Shown here: positions 41,368-49,968 of the stretch, one piece after another
Layout: each line of letters begins with the position of its first letter
How positions within the stretch are numbered: position 1 is the stretch's first letter
Source: Comamonas kerstersii
GTDB lineage: Bacteria > Pseudomonadota > Gammaproteobacteria > Burkholderiales > Burkholderiaceae_C
Direction: 5' to 3'
DNA: 63,783 nucleotides
Assembly: GCF_008801935.1 (NCBI RefSeq)
Contig: NZ_VZOT01000015.1
Span: forward strand, 1 to 63,783
Program-made: the position numbers and the translations under genes
Notes under the pieces: generated by a model
The model's input: only the letters and a program-made list of their open reading frames with translations
Told to the model about the DNA's origin: nothing
Databases searched by the model: none

Positions 41368-42918
41368 TCAGATATCAATGCCGCACTTGCCGGGGGCCAG
41401 AATGCCGTTGGGGTCCAGCGCGCGCTTGATCTTGCGTTCCACTTCGCGCTTGACGGGGCCGTAGCTCTGGGCCACGCGCTCCTGGAAGGCGGTGTTGACG
41501 CGATAGACGGCGTAGCCGTGTTCTTCAAAAACATCCAGCAGCTCGTTGAAGCAGGCGTTGGCACGCTTGGTTTCTTCTTCGTTGCTGCGGTCGTACAGCA
41601 CGTCAATGACGTGGTGCATGTCGCGCCAGCCGACGATGAACTCGCCCACATAGTCAAAGCCGTACTTGTTCAGAATGTCCTTGGCCAGGGTCTTTTGCTT
41701 GTCGCACTCGCTGCCGCGTGCCTGCGACACAGGGGCGAACCACATCGAGCCACCGCCCCCACGCCAGTTGTACAGACCAAACTCCTGCAGGTTGGGCACG
41801 CCGGACATGAGCTGGGCGCGGTACTTGAAGGGCTGGGTGTCACCCGCTTCTTCCTGGGTGATGAGGCGACCCTTGCCGAGCTTCTTGAGCGCATCGGTGA
41901 CGATCTTCCAGTTCACATCTACCTGCTCCTGCGTGCCGTACAGCGCGGCATACACGTTCCAAGCGCCCAGGTGCTTGTCCTTCTGGATCTGCTTGAGGAT
42001 GGCTTCGGGCGTAGCGCCGGGTTCGGTGGTGTAGTCTGAGCGGCGGGTGTTGCAGGTCGAGGCTTCCCACAGCAGGCCAGCAATCACCACCGAGTTGGGG
42101 ATGATCTGGGCAATGCGCAGGGGGCGGATGAATTCAACGATCTCGTTGATGTCGCTGTCTTCGTCGAACTGGATTTCAAAAGGCTTGAAGACCGGGGGCT
42201 TGGGCATGAGCCAGAAACCCATCTTGGTGCAGATACCGTAGTTCGACTGGGTGAACATGCCGTCCAGTGTCGGGCCATAGCCCCACTTGAAGACCTGCCA
42301 GGAGTTCTCGCCCTTGACGCCACCCATGCCGGTGCGCAGCACATCGCCATTGGCCATCACCACTTCCATGCCGCACTGCATCATGAAGTGCTCGCCATAG
42401 GGGGTATAGCCCACGCCACGGTCCATGGTGTTGCCCAGTGGGCCTGCAATGGCCGAAGGGGCGGAGAAGGACAGCATCAGCGGGATGTTGTTGTCCTGCA
42501 GGTAGTCATACAGCTGCTGGTAGGTCACGCCGGGCTCGACCAGTGCTGTGCACAGCTCGGGATCGATGTGCAGGATCTTGTTCATCTTGCGCAGATCCAG
42601 AATGATCTGACCGCGCTGCACGGGAGCCGCAGAGCCGTAGCCAAAGTTGCGGCCGGTGGAAATGGTCCACACGGGCACCTTGAACTCGTTGCAGATCTTC
42701 ACGACCTGCTGCACCTGCTCCACGGTGGTGGCCGTCACCACGGCAGAAGGCACGTGCTCTTCGGTCGGCACGGCCATCATGATCTTGGAGTAGGGGCGAA
42801 CCAGGTCTTCCTGGATCATGACGTTGTCTTCGCCCAGCGTCGCCTTGAACTTGGCGATGGCGGCGTCGAAGGTGTTCTCGCTCATGCCCTCGGGCAAGGC
42901 CATGTATTTGCTAGTCAT
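41368..42918 (-). CDS. pchF: 4-cresol dehydrogenase (hydroxylating), flavoprotein subunit PchF
   Basis: This flavocytochrome subunit oxidises p-cresol to 4-hydroxybenzyl alcohol and on to 4-hydroxybenzaldehyde in the periplasm, passing electrons to PchC. The 516-residue protein matches Pseudomonas PchF over its whole length from memory. Matching segments include TISTGRNFGYGSAAPVQRG and MLSFSAPSAIAGPLGNTMDR. FGLYNWRGGGGSMWFAPV carries the tyrosine expected to hold FAD covalently. AGGAA lies about 9 bases before the ATG. It ends the pchA-C-X-F operon. Vanillyl-alcohol oxidase is the related alternative, excluded by the cytochrome partner. Confidence 0.95.
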   Translation of the reverse strand: MTSKYMALPEGMSENTFDAAIAKFKATLGEDNVMIQEDLVRPYSKIMMAVPTEEHVPSAVVTATTVEQVQQVVKICNEFKVPVWTISTGRNFGYGSAAPVQRGQIILDLRKMNKILHIDPELCTALVEPGVTYQQLYDYLQDNNIPLMLSFSAPSAIAGPLGNTMDRGVGYTPYGEHFMMQCGMEVVMANGDVLRTGMGGVKGENSWQVFKWGYGPTLDGMFTQSNYGICTKMGFWLMPKPPVFKPFEIQFDEDSDINEIVEFIRPLRIAQIIPNSVVIAGLLWEASTCNTRRSDYTTEPGATPEAILKQIQKDKHLGAWNVYAALYGTQEQVDVNWKIVTDALKKLGKGRLITQEEAGDTQPFKYRAQLMSGVPNLQEFGLYNWRGGGGSMWFAPVSQARGSECDKQKTLAKDILNKYGFDYVGEFIVGWRDMHHVIDVLYDRSNEEETKRANACFNELLDVFEEHGYAVYRVNTAFQERVAQSYGPVKREVERKIKRALDPNGILAPGKCGIDI

Positions 42919-42941
42919 ACGCGGTGTTTCCTAGTATGGGT

Positions 42942-43442
42942 TTAGATCAGGCAGCGCAGGGCCACGCGGGATTCTTGGCCGGGCTGTGCAGGGGCAGCGT
43001 GGCTCTGGCCGCTGACCAGGGTCTGGCCCAGCTGCTGCGCCCAGCCTGTGGCATCGGCGGCAATGCGGTGGTGCTCTTCAGACAGCACGCGGCCACCGGC
43101 GGAGCGCACCAAGTCCAGCACCAGGGTGGCGCTGGCGTCATCGAGCAGGCCGACGAGCAGCGTGTCCTGCTGGTCATGGAGCATGGTGTGCAGCTGCTGG
43201 AAGCTGGCACTGTCAAAGCCCAGCAGCTGGCTGTGCTGTACACGGGCTGCCACAGACTGCGCGCCCTGCACAAAGGCGGCTTCCAGTGCGTGACCATGTG
43301 TGGCCGAGGTAATGGCCAGCACTTCCTGGCCTGCTGCTGCGGCAGGCTTGCCGGTACTGGCCTGTGCCAGGCCCATGCCGGTCAGGGCAAAGCCCGCGGC
43401 GGTCAGGGTCTGCAGAAAGGCACGACGGTTGGTATGCATCAT
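42942..43442 (-). CDS. pchX: PchX-like exported protein of the p-cresol operon
   Basis: 166 residues with a twin-arginine-type start (NRRAFLQTLTAAGFALTGMG). The rest is a soluble domain of unknown function with a central LVGLLDDASATLVLDLVRSAGG. It sits between the cytochrome and flavoprotein genes, exactly where pchX lies in the Pseudomonas pchACXF operon. The role of PchX is not established; help in flavocytochrome export or assembly is a reasonable guess. The start may be the first or second of two ATGs; GAGGAA is better spaced for the second. Confidence 0.8.
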   Translation of the reverse strand: MMHTNRRAFLQTLTAAGFALTGMGLAQASTGKPAAAAGQEVLAITSATHGHALEAAFVQGAQSVAARVQHSQLLGFDSASFQQLHTMLHDQQDTLLVGLLDDASATLVLDLVRSAGGRVLSEEHHRIAADATGWAQQLGQTLVSGQSHAAPAQPGQESRVALRCLI

Positions 43443-43453
43443 GGCTTCCTCGT

Positions 43454-43777
43454 TCAGCGCAGCTTGGCTGGATCTTCGGTGAATGGCAGCTTGGTTTGCG
43501 ACAGGTATTCGCCCAGGCTTTGCAGCGTGGCGTCGTCAATGTCGGTCACGCGAAACGCTGGCATGGCGTTGAAGCCGTTGCGCGCAATGGCGGCGAAATA
43601 CTCGGGCGGCAGGCCACGGCCTTTCAGATTGGGGCCTACGCCAGCTTCGTGGCACTTGGCGCAGATCTTCTCGTAGTAGCGGTGGCCGGATGTGATGTTC
43701 TGTGGGTCTGCGGCAAAAGCGGGTGCAGTCAGCCCGGACAGCAGGGTCACTGCTGCCAGATGGATGCGGAACTTCAA
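43454..43777 (-). CDS. pchC: 4-cresol dehydrogenase cytochrome c subunit PchC (TTG start)
   Basis: A 107-residue c-type cytochrome with a signal peptide (KFRIHLAAVTLLSGLTAPAFA) and heme site CAKCH; the axial Met is probably in NAMPAFRV. It accepts electrons from PchF. No ATG or GTG stands at the signal peptide. TTG 43777, 7 bases after AGGAG, is the natural start. Frames extending further upstream run antisense through pchA and are not plausible. It lies 77 bases after pchA and 11 before pchX. Confidence 0.9.
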   Translation of the reverse strand: MKFRIHLAAVTLLSGLTAPAFAADPQNITSGHRYYEKICAKCHEAGVGPNLKGRGLPPEYFAAIARNGFNAMPAFRVTDIDDATLQSLGEYLSQTKLPFTEDPAKLR

Positions 43778-43854
43778 AGGGATTCTCCTGGGATGCGGTG
43801 TGTCGGGCAGCCATGTGGCGGTGGCTGCCCGGCGCTGGAGGTCAGAGAAAAAAC

Positions 43855-45306
43855 TCAGAAGGGGTACTGACGGGGGGTGGTCTGCATGGTGATCCAGCGC
43901 GTTTCGGTGAACGCGTTGATACCTTGCTGGCCGCCAAAGTGACCATAACCCGAAGCCTTGACACCGCCGAAAGGCATTTGTGCCTCGTCGTGCACGGTGG
44001 GGCCGTTGATGTGGCAGATGCCGCTGTCGATGCGGGCCGCCACGCGCCAGCCGCGTGCGGTGTCGCGGGTGAACACGGCAGACGACAGGCCAAACTCGTT
44101 GTTGTTGGCCACGGCAATGGCTTCTTCTTCGCTGTTCACACGCACGATGCCCTTGACGGGGCCGAAGGTCTCTTCGTGGAAGATGCGCATCTCGGGCGTC
44201 ACATGGTCCAGCAGCGTAGCGGGCATCAGCGTGTTTTCGGCCTTGCCACCGCACACCAGCTTGGCACCCTTGGCCAGCGCGTCATCAATCATGGCGTTGC
44301 AGCGCTCCACGGTGGCCATATCGACCACGGAGCCCAGCACCACAGGACCCTTGCGGGGGTCGCCCAGAGGCAGCGACTGTGCGCGTGCTGCCAGCTTGGC
44401 AATGAATGCATCAGCGACCTTGTTGTCCACCACAAAGCGCTCGGTAGACATGCAGATCTGGCCAGAGTTGGCAAAGGCACCAAAGGTGGCTCCGGCCACG
44501 GCGGCGTCCAGATCGGCGTCGTCCAGCACGATGAAGGGGGCCTTGCCGCCCAGCTCCAGCAGCGCAGGCTTGAGGTGCTTGGCGCAGGTCTGGCCAATGA
44601 TCTTGCCCACGCGGGTGGAGCCCGTGAAGCTGATGCGGCGCACCGCAGGGTGGGCAACGATGGCTTCCACAATCGCGCCAGCGTCGGCGGGGGCGTTGGT
44701 CACAAAGTTCACCACGCCTTCGGGCAGGCCTGCTTCCTGCAGGGCTTCAATGATCAGGCCGTGGGTGGCAGGGCACAGCTCGGAGCCCTTCAGAATCACG
44801 GTGTTGCCGCAGGCCAGTGCGGTGGAGATGGAGCGCACCGCCAGAATCACGGGGGCATTCCAGGGGGCAATGCCCAGCACCACACCGGCGGGCTGGCGCA
44901 CGGCCATGGCTACGCTGCCGGGCACGTCGGAAGGAATGATCTCGCCATTGATCTGCGTGGTCAGCGAAGCCGCTTCCAGCAGCATGCTGGCCGACAGGTG
45001 CACGTTGAAGCCTGCCCAGATGCCGGATGCGCCAGTCTCGGCGGCCATGGCAGCGGCAATGGCATCACCCTTGGCTTCCAGCGCCTGCGAGGCCTTCATC
45101 AGCATCTGGCGGCGGGCGTTGGGGCCCATTTGCGACCAGATGGGGAACGCAGCGGCGGCGGCGTCACAGGCGCGGATGGCATCTTCCACCGTGGCAGCAG
45201 GTGCGCGGGTGGCAATGCTGCCGTCCAGGGGGTTGAGGCGGTCAAAGGTGGCTGCATTGCTGGCGTTGACGGACTGGCCGCCAATCAGCATTTTTTGCTC
45301 GATCAT
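43855..45306 (-). CDS. pchA: 4-hydroxybenzaldehyde dehydrogenase PchA
   Basis: A 483-residue aldehyde dehydrogenase that should take the product of PchF to 4-hydroxybenzoate. Motifs: PWNAPVIL, FTGSTRVG (NAD), LELGGKAPFIVL with the general-base Glu, and the nucleophile in FANSGQICMSTERF. ATG 45306 (MIEQKMLIGG) has AGGAG 7 bases before. It is first in the leftward pch operon, divergent from an AraC-type regulator. A vanillin-dehydrogenase role is possible for such proteins, but the context supports PchA. Confidence 0.92.
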   Translation of the reverse strand: MIEQKMLIGGQSVNASNAATFDRLNPLDGSIATRAPAATVEDAIRACDAAAAAFPIWSQMGPNARRQMLMKASQALEAKGDAIAAAMAAETGASGIWAGFNVHLSASMLLEAASLTTQINGEIIPSDVPGSVAMAVRQPAGVVLGIAPWNAPVILAVRSISTALACGNTVILKGSELCPATHGLIIEALQEAGLPEGVVNFVTNAPADAGAIVEAIVAHPAVRRISFTGSTRVGKIIGQTCAKHLKPALLELGGKAPFIVLDDADLDAAVAGATFGAFANSGQICMSTERFVVDNKVADAFIAKLAARAQSLPLGDPRKGPVVLGSVVDMATVERCNAMIDDALAKGAKLVCGGKAENTLMPATLLDHVTPEMRIFHEETFGPVKGIVRVNSEEEAIAVANNNEFGLSSAVFTRDTARGWRVAARIDSGICHINGPTVHDEAQMPFGGVKASGYGHFGGQQGINAFTETRWITMQTTPRQYPF

Positions 45307-45492
45307 GGAGCACTCCTTGATGTAGTTCGACGTAAGAGTGTGTTGCCGGTGACATGCAGCAACACCAAACAGTGACACAGGCACGGTCAGGCAGATGCCT
45401 GGCGTGCTGTTCACGACAGATCAACTCGGGGCTATGCGAAGTCTGTACTGCTGCATATCTTTGTCTCCTGTGCCTTGTGGGTGCGCTGCATC

Positions 45493-45582
45493 TTTGTGCA
45501 GATGGCATGGTGCAATCCTAGAACGCTGCACCATCTTGGGACTGCGCGAATGCGCACAATTTGTTTGACGGTTTGTGCAGAT
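45493..45582. promoter_or_regulatory. Putative regulator sites in the pchA/regulator intergenic region
   Basis: The 440-base gap between pchA and its divergent regulator carries an exact 11-bp direct repeat TTTGTGCAGAT at 45493 and 45572, on opposite sides of a perfect 8-bp inverted repeat ATGGTGCA (45507) / TGCACCAT (45527). AraC-type activators usually bind direct half-sites, so these are the best operator candidates. No experimental basis. Confidence 0.4.
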
Positions 45583-45746
45583 ATATTCGGGTTTTCCCTT
45601 GATACGCCGCAAAAGTCTGACGTTTTGTCATCTTGCACGTATAAGGGGGAAATTTTTCATAATCTGGGTCAATGCAGCCGGCAGTCGGTTGTGTTAAGTG
45701 CACCGAATGGGTGCGCAGCACCTTTAGGCAAGGAGACAGTTTTCCC

Positions 45747-46721
45747 ATGAAGCAAGGCTTTGCGCTCAGCACCGATGGCATGAATGGCCGCGAAGCTGCG
45801 CAGGCGTGGCATGACTGGATGGCCATGCTGTTCGCTGGCATCGACAGCGATATCTACGGCGACACCAGCTTTGAAGGCCGGGTGCGCGTAGAGCATGCGG
45901 GAGATGTGGTCATGACCAAGCTGGAGGCTGCGCGCCACCGGGTCATGTGCACGGTGCAAAGCGTCCAGGGGCAGGGCGCGGATTACCTGAAGATCGTCGC
46001 TCCCTGGCAGGGCATTGCCAATGTGCAGCAAGGTGACTGCAAGGCCAGCGCCCGCAGCGGCAGCTGGGTGATCTATGACACCTCCCTGCCTTATGAAGTA
46101 GCCAGTCCGGAGTGGTCGGAATACCTGGTGGTCATGCTGCCCAAGCAGAGCATTGTGGAGCGTGGCCTGCGGCTCGATGGCCTGATGGGGCGCAATATTG
46201 GTGGCTGCAGCGGCATTGCCCGCATTGCGCTGGAGACCATGCGCAGCACCTACCAGGAGCTGCCTGCCATGACGCCTGCGGTGGCCCTGCGTGCCGGGGA
46301 GCTGCTGCTGGACATGGTGCATCTGTCTCTGCAGGAGCTGGCAGGCCAAAGCACGGCCATGACGCAGCAGCTGGCACTCAAGGACCGTATCCGAGCCTAT
46401 GTGATGGCGCATCTGCGCGACCCTTCGCTGTCCGTAGAAAGCGTGGCCCAAGCGCTCAACTGCAGCAAGCGCCACCTGCACAATGCCTTTGCCGATGAGC
46501 CCGTCAGCGTGGGCGGCTTCATCCAGCAAAACCGTCTGGAGCTGTGCATGCGCGAGCTGCTCTCGCCACAGCTCAAGCACTACTCGATTGCCGATGTGGC
46601 GCAGCACTGCGGCTTTGGCAGCAGCGCGCATTTCAGCCGCGCCTTCAAGACTTATACCGGCATGTCGCCCAGCGAATTTCGCGCTATCCGCGTGCAGGCT
46701 GATACGGCGCTGCAGCGCTGA
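45747..46721 (+). CDS. AraC/FeaR-type transcriptional regulator of the pch operon
   Basis: 324 residues. The N-terminal part resembles the FeaR/AraC-binding-like sensor domain (VQSVQGQGADYLKIV, SWVIYDTSLPYEV). The C-terminal part has two helix-turn-helix units (VESVAQALNCSKRHLHNAF, IADVAQHCGFGSSAHFSRAF) and YTGMSPSEFR. AAGGAGA lies 10 bases before ATG 45747. Divergent placement next to pchA, as with pchR in Pseudomonas, points to activation by p-cresol or 4-hydroxybenzyl compounds (inference). Confidence 0.9.
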   Translation: MKQGFALSTDGMNGREAAQAWHDWMAMLFAGIDSDIYGDTSFEGRVRVEHAGDVVMTKLEAARHRVMCTVQSVQGQGADYLKIVAPWQGIANVQQGDCKASARSGSWVIYDTSLPYEVASPEWSEYLVVMLPKQSIVERGLRLDGLMGRNIGGCSGIARIALETMRSTYQELPAMTPAVALRAGELLLDMVHLSLQELAGQSTAMTQQLALKDRIRAYVMAHLRDPSLSVESVAQALNCSKRHLHNAFADEPVSVGGFIQQNRLELCMRELLSPQLKHYSIADVAQHCGFGSSAHFSRAFKTYTGMSPSEFRAIRVQADTALQR

Positions 46722-46856
46722 GCAGGACTTCCTGCGCGCTGTGCGTGTGCGCGGGGAAGCCAGCGCATATTCTGTGGTTGAGCTGTGGTGCATCAAGCCG
46801 CCTCAGCGCTGGCATAAGACAATGGTGGCTGGTTTATAGATTTTTCCCCTCACACC

Positions 46857-47987
46857 ATGGACATCAAAGCCCCTCTGACATTGCTTGGCGGTATTTCGCC
46901 TGAGAAATTCATGCGTACTTACTGGCACAAGAAGCCTTTGCTGATTCGTCAGGCAATTCCCGGGTTCAAGCCAATTCTCAGCCGCGCCGAACTGCTGGCG
47001 CTGGCCGGTGAGGAAGGTGTGGAATCGCGCCTGATTCAGCAGCTGGGTGAGGGGCAGTGGAAGCTCTCGCACGGCCCCTTCTCGCGTCGCAGCTTTCCTT
47101 CGCTGACCAAGCAGGGCTGGACGGCACTGGTCCAGGGCGTGGACCTGCACAACGAAGCAGCACACGCGCTGCTGCAGCAGTTCCGTTTTGTGCCTGATGC
47201 GCGCATGGATGATCTGATGATCAGCTTCGCCACCGACCAGGGCGGCGTGGGCCCCCACTTTGACAACTACGACGTATTCCTGCTGCAGGCCCATGGCAAG
47301 CGCCGCTGGCGCATTGGCCGACAGAAAGACTTTTCGCTGCAGCCTGATATGCCGCTGAAGATTCTGACCCATTTCGAACCTGAGGAAGCGTTCGTGCTCG
47401 AGCCCGGCGACATGCTGTACCTGCCACCCAAGTGGGCGCACGATGGCATTGCTGAGGGTGGCGAGTGCATGACGTACTCCATTGGCTTTCGCTCGCCCAA
47501 GCAGGACGAGATGGCGCGCGAGATCTTCCTGCGCATGTCCGATGCGCCCGATGAGTGCCCCAAGGACGTGGTCTACAAGGACCCCAAGCAGTCTGCTGTC
47601 GCCAACCCTGGCCAGATTCCAGAAGGCCTGTACGCATTTGCGCGTGAAGCTCTGCAAAAGGCACTGGCCGAGCCTCTGGCGCTGGAGCGTGCGCTGGGTG
47701 AGTACATGACTGACCCCAAGCCCAATGTCTGGTTTGAACCTGCAGACGGCTACGCCATGATTGAAGGTGTGCGTCTGAACCGCCGCACCCGCATGATGTA
47801 TGACGCCAAGCACATCTTCATCAATGGCGAGAGCTACCTGGCCGGTGGCAAGGACGCCAAGCTCATGCAAAAGCTGGCCGACACCCGCGTGCTGACACGC
47901 CGTGAAGTGCAGCAGTTCAGCGACGACGCGCTGGAGCTGCTGTCCGAGTGGGTGGATGCAGGCTGGGCCGAAAGCGTGAACGACTAA
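46857..47987 (+). CDS. roxA: JmjC-type ribosomal oxygenase (RoxA/YcfD-like)
   Basis: 376 residues of a 2-oxoglutarate/Fe(II) cupin oxygenase. E. coli YcfD hydroxylates an arginine of ribosomal protein L16. Iron ligands are visible as HFD (His134, Asp136) and His195 in PPKWAHDG. The N-terminal FMRTYWHKKPLLIRQA and the C-terminal winged-helix dimer region (LADTRVLTRREV) are as in the family. It starts at ATG 46857 and is probably monocistronic; a perfect hairpin lies just past its end. Confidence 0.9.
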   Translation: MDIKAPLTLLGGISPEKFMRTYWHKKPLLIRQAIPGFKPILSRAELLALAGEEGVESRLIQQLGEGQWKLSHGPFSRRSFPSLTKQGWTALVQGVDLHNEAAHALLQQFRFVPDARMDDLMISFATDQGGVGPHFDNYDVFLLQAHGKRRWRIGRQKDFSLQPDMPLKILTHFEPEEAFVLEPGDMLYLPPKWAHDGIAEGGECMTYSIGFRSPKQDEMAREIFLRMSDAPDECPKDVVYKDPKQSAVANPGQIPEGLYAFAREALQKALAEPLALERALGEYMTDPKPNVWFEPADGYAMIEGVRLNRRTRMMYDAKHIFINGESYLAGGKDAKLMQKLADTRVLTRREVQQFSDDALELLSEWVDAGWAESVND

Positions 47988-48000
47988 CACTGGCACGCGT

Positions 48001-48029
48001 CACGCTGCACATCAGCCATGTGCAGCGTG
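48001..48029 (+). terminator. Perfect hairpin after roxA
   Basis: CACGCTGCACAT / ATGTGCAGCGTG with a 5-base loop, starting 13 bases after the roxA stop. Followed by GTGTTG and no T-tract, so terminator strength is doubtful. Confidence 0.6.
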
Positions 48030-48231
48030 GTGTTGCTTGCAGGGAGTACCTCTGGACATCACAAACGGTTACAAAAACTGTAGCAAATGCCTGTCAACGG
48101 AGTTCTGAGAGCAGGCGTTAAGGTGGGGAAGTCTGCGAAGTTGTGATCGAGCTGATCGCCGCGCAGAGGGCAGATAGGTCACGCAATAGCGTGGAACTGC
48201 ATAACTTTTTTCTACCCATCGAGGTTTAACT

Positions 48232-48582
48232 ATGAAGAACGCTTTTATCCTGGCTACCGTTATCGCTTCTGCTGCTTTGGTTGCTTGCGGCAAAAAGGAA
48301 GAAGCTCCTGTAGCGCCTGCTCAAGCTCCTGCCGTGGAAGCACCCGCTCCTGCCGCTGAAGCACCTGTGGCACCCGCTGTGGACCGCGCTGCTGAAGCTG
48401 CTGGTCAGGCTGCCGAGCAAGCCGCTGACAAGCTGGAGCAAGCTGCTGAAGCTGTGAAGGAAGACGCTCAGCAAGCTGCTGAAGCCTCCAAGGAAGCTGC
48501 TGACAAGGCTGTAGACGCTGCCAAGGAGCAGGCTGACAAGGCTGCCGAAGCTGCCAAGTCTGCGATCGAAGCCACCAAGTAA
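48232..48582 (+). CDS. Ala/Glu/Lys-rich lipoprotein with helical repeats
   Basis: 116 residues. The lipoprotein signal peptide ends in a lipobox LVAC at about residue 19, with GKK after the Cys. Next come a Pro/Ala/Glu linker and a regular alternation of AADKA/AAEAAK/EQADKAA units with 11-residue periodicity, predicted as one long amphipathic helix like LEA or apolipoprotein-type proteins. It may span between outer membrane and cell wall. Composition alone gives no function. Codon use is biased to a few codons, suggesting strong expression. Terminators follow. Confidence 0.78.
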   Translation: MKNAFILATVIASAALVACGKKEEAPVAPAQAPAVEAPAPAAEAPVAPAVDRAAEAAGQAAEQAADKLEQAAEAVKEDAQQAAEASKEAADKAVDAAKEQADKAAEAAKSAIEATK

Positions 48583-48632
48583 TCATTCCCTGCAACACCC
48601 GGCATTCACTGCCGGAGGTGATGTACACAAAG

Positions 48633-48667
48633 ACCCGCTTGCATGCACATGCAGCGGGTTTTGTTTT
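48633..48667 (+). terminator. Terminator after the Ala-rich lipoprotein gene
   Basis: ACCCGCTTGC / GCAGCGGGT with a CATGCACAT-type loop and TTTTGTTTT tail. Confidence 0.75.
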
Positions 48668-48745
48668 ATCTGCTGTCTGTGGGGCCAGGTCTGGCGCAGT
48701 GCATGGTGTGGCGCAGCTGCTTCATGTCGCCAGCGCCCGAGGCAT

Positions 48746-48780
48746 AAAAAAACCGCTCACCCGGCTGGGGAGCGGTTTTT
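48746..48780 (-). terminator. Terminator after bamC
   Basis: AAAAAAACCGCTC / GAGCGGTTTTT with a 12-base loop; T-tract on the minus strand, 25 bases past the bamC stop. Confidence 0.88.
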
Positions 48781-48805
48781 GGTTGGCCAGCAGGCCTGAA
48801 GCGCT

Positions 48806-49924
48806 TTACTTCAGGTCGTCTGCAATCACGCGCACGATGCGCTGTGCGGCCTGCGTAGTCTCGGGCTGGCCCTTGGCGTCGAGCACGGTGACCTGGGTCT
48901 GCTCGCCGCTGCTGCGCACGGCAATCTGGTACTGGCTGGGCTTGTTCTCAGGCTTGCTGCTGAACAGGCCGCTGAACCAGCCCTTCTTCTTTTCTTCCGT
49001 ATCAGGGTTGGGTGCCACGTAGCGCACGTAGTACAGGCCCTTGGAGCGGTCGCGGTCTTCCACGGTGAAGCCGGTACGGTCCAGTGCCACGCCCACGCGG
49101 CGCCATGCACGGTCAAAAGGCTCTTCCAGTTCCACGGCTGGCTGGCCGTTGATGGTCGCAATCTTGGCGGAGGGGGCGGCCTGCACGGCCGTGGCCTTGT
49201 CGGCTGCCACCAGTGCGCGGGACTGCTCTTCGCTCGTGCCCAGCTTGATCATCAGGCGGCGCAGGAATTCGGTTTCCAGCTCAGGGTCAGCATCGCGAGG
49301 CTGCCAGACGGTGGAGTCCTTGTTGCTGTTGCTGTAGACCTCTTCCATGCCACGGTGGGTGATGAAGATTTCGGTCTTGCCGTCAGGGCGGCGCTCCAGA
49401 CGGGTGCGGAAGCGGTCGCGCTCGCTGGTGGAGTAGAGCGAGTCAAACAGCTTGCCGATGGTCGAGCGGATGATGTCCTGAGGCAGCTTGGCGCGGTTTT
49501 CCGCCCAGTCGGTCTCGATGATGCCCAGGTCAGGCTTTTCCTGTGACAGGTTGAAGCCGTGGTCAATCCAGAACTCGCGGGTGGGTTCCCACAGCTGGTC
49601 GGCAGGGCGGTTGACCACCAGCCAGCGCTTGTTGCCGTCGCGCATGATTTCCACGTCACCCACCTTCAGGGGCGCTGCGCGCTCCACGACAGGCACCTGG
49701 TTCTGCTGGCCAGCGGCCAGCGCCACGGCAGAGACCGAGCGGTCAGGTGCTGCCGTGTAGCGGGTGTCGCGGGTCAGCTGTGTCAGATCTGGAGGTACTT
49801 CCAGCGTGCTGGCCTTCTTGGCGCTCTTGTAGTCGATCTTGCTCTCTTCAATCACAGAGCAGGCAGACAGTGCAACAGCCAAGCCGATCAGGCTTAAGCG
49901 GGCGGTAGTTGTGGTCACTTTCAC
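48806..49924 (-). CDS. bamC: Outer-membrane assembly lipoprotein BamC
   Basis: A lipoprotein of the BAM complex. The signal peptide ends in lipobox ALSAC, followed by the unstructured stretch with KKASTLEVPPDLTQL, known in BamC to contact BamD, and two helix-grip domains (RWLVVNRPADQLWEPTREFW; VELEEPFDRAWRRVGVAL). The start is most likely GTG 49924, 7 bases after GAGGAA; a further ATG 8 codons upstream would place the ribosome-binding site inside the gene. It follows dapA by 44 bases, the common dapA-bamC pair. Confidence 0.93.
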   Translation of the reverse strand: MKVTTTTARLSLIGLAVALSACSVIEESKIDYKSAKKASTLEVPPDLTQLTRDTRYTAAPDRSVSAVALAAGQQNQVPVVERAAPLKVGDVEIMRDGNKRWLVVNRPADQLWEPTREFWIDHGFNLSQEKPDLGIIETDWAENRAKLPQDIIRSTIGKLFDSLYSTSERDRFRTRLERRPDGKTEIFITHRGMEEVYSNSNKDSTVWQPRDADPELETEFLRRLMIKLGTSEEQSRALVAADKATAVQAAPSAKIATINGQPAVELEEPFDRAWRRVGVALDRTGFTVEDRDRSKGLYYVRYVAPNPDTEEKKKGWFSGLFSSKPENKPSQYQIAVRSSGEQTQVTVLDAKGQPETTQAAQRIVRVIADDLK

Positions 49925-49968
49925 GCGGAAATTCCTCGAGTGATACAAGACAAATAAAGCAATGCGGA

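Noticed and set aside
41368..42918. Vanillyl-alcohol oxidase
   Set aside because: The adjacent cytochrome c, pchX-like and aldehyde dehydrogenase genes and the close sequence match favour 4-cresol dehydrogenase.
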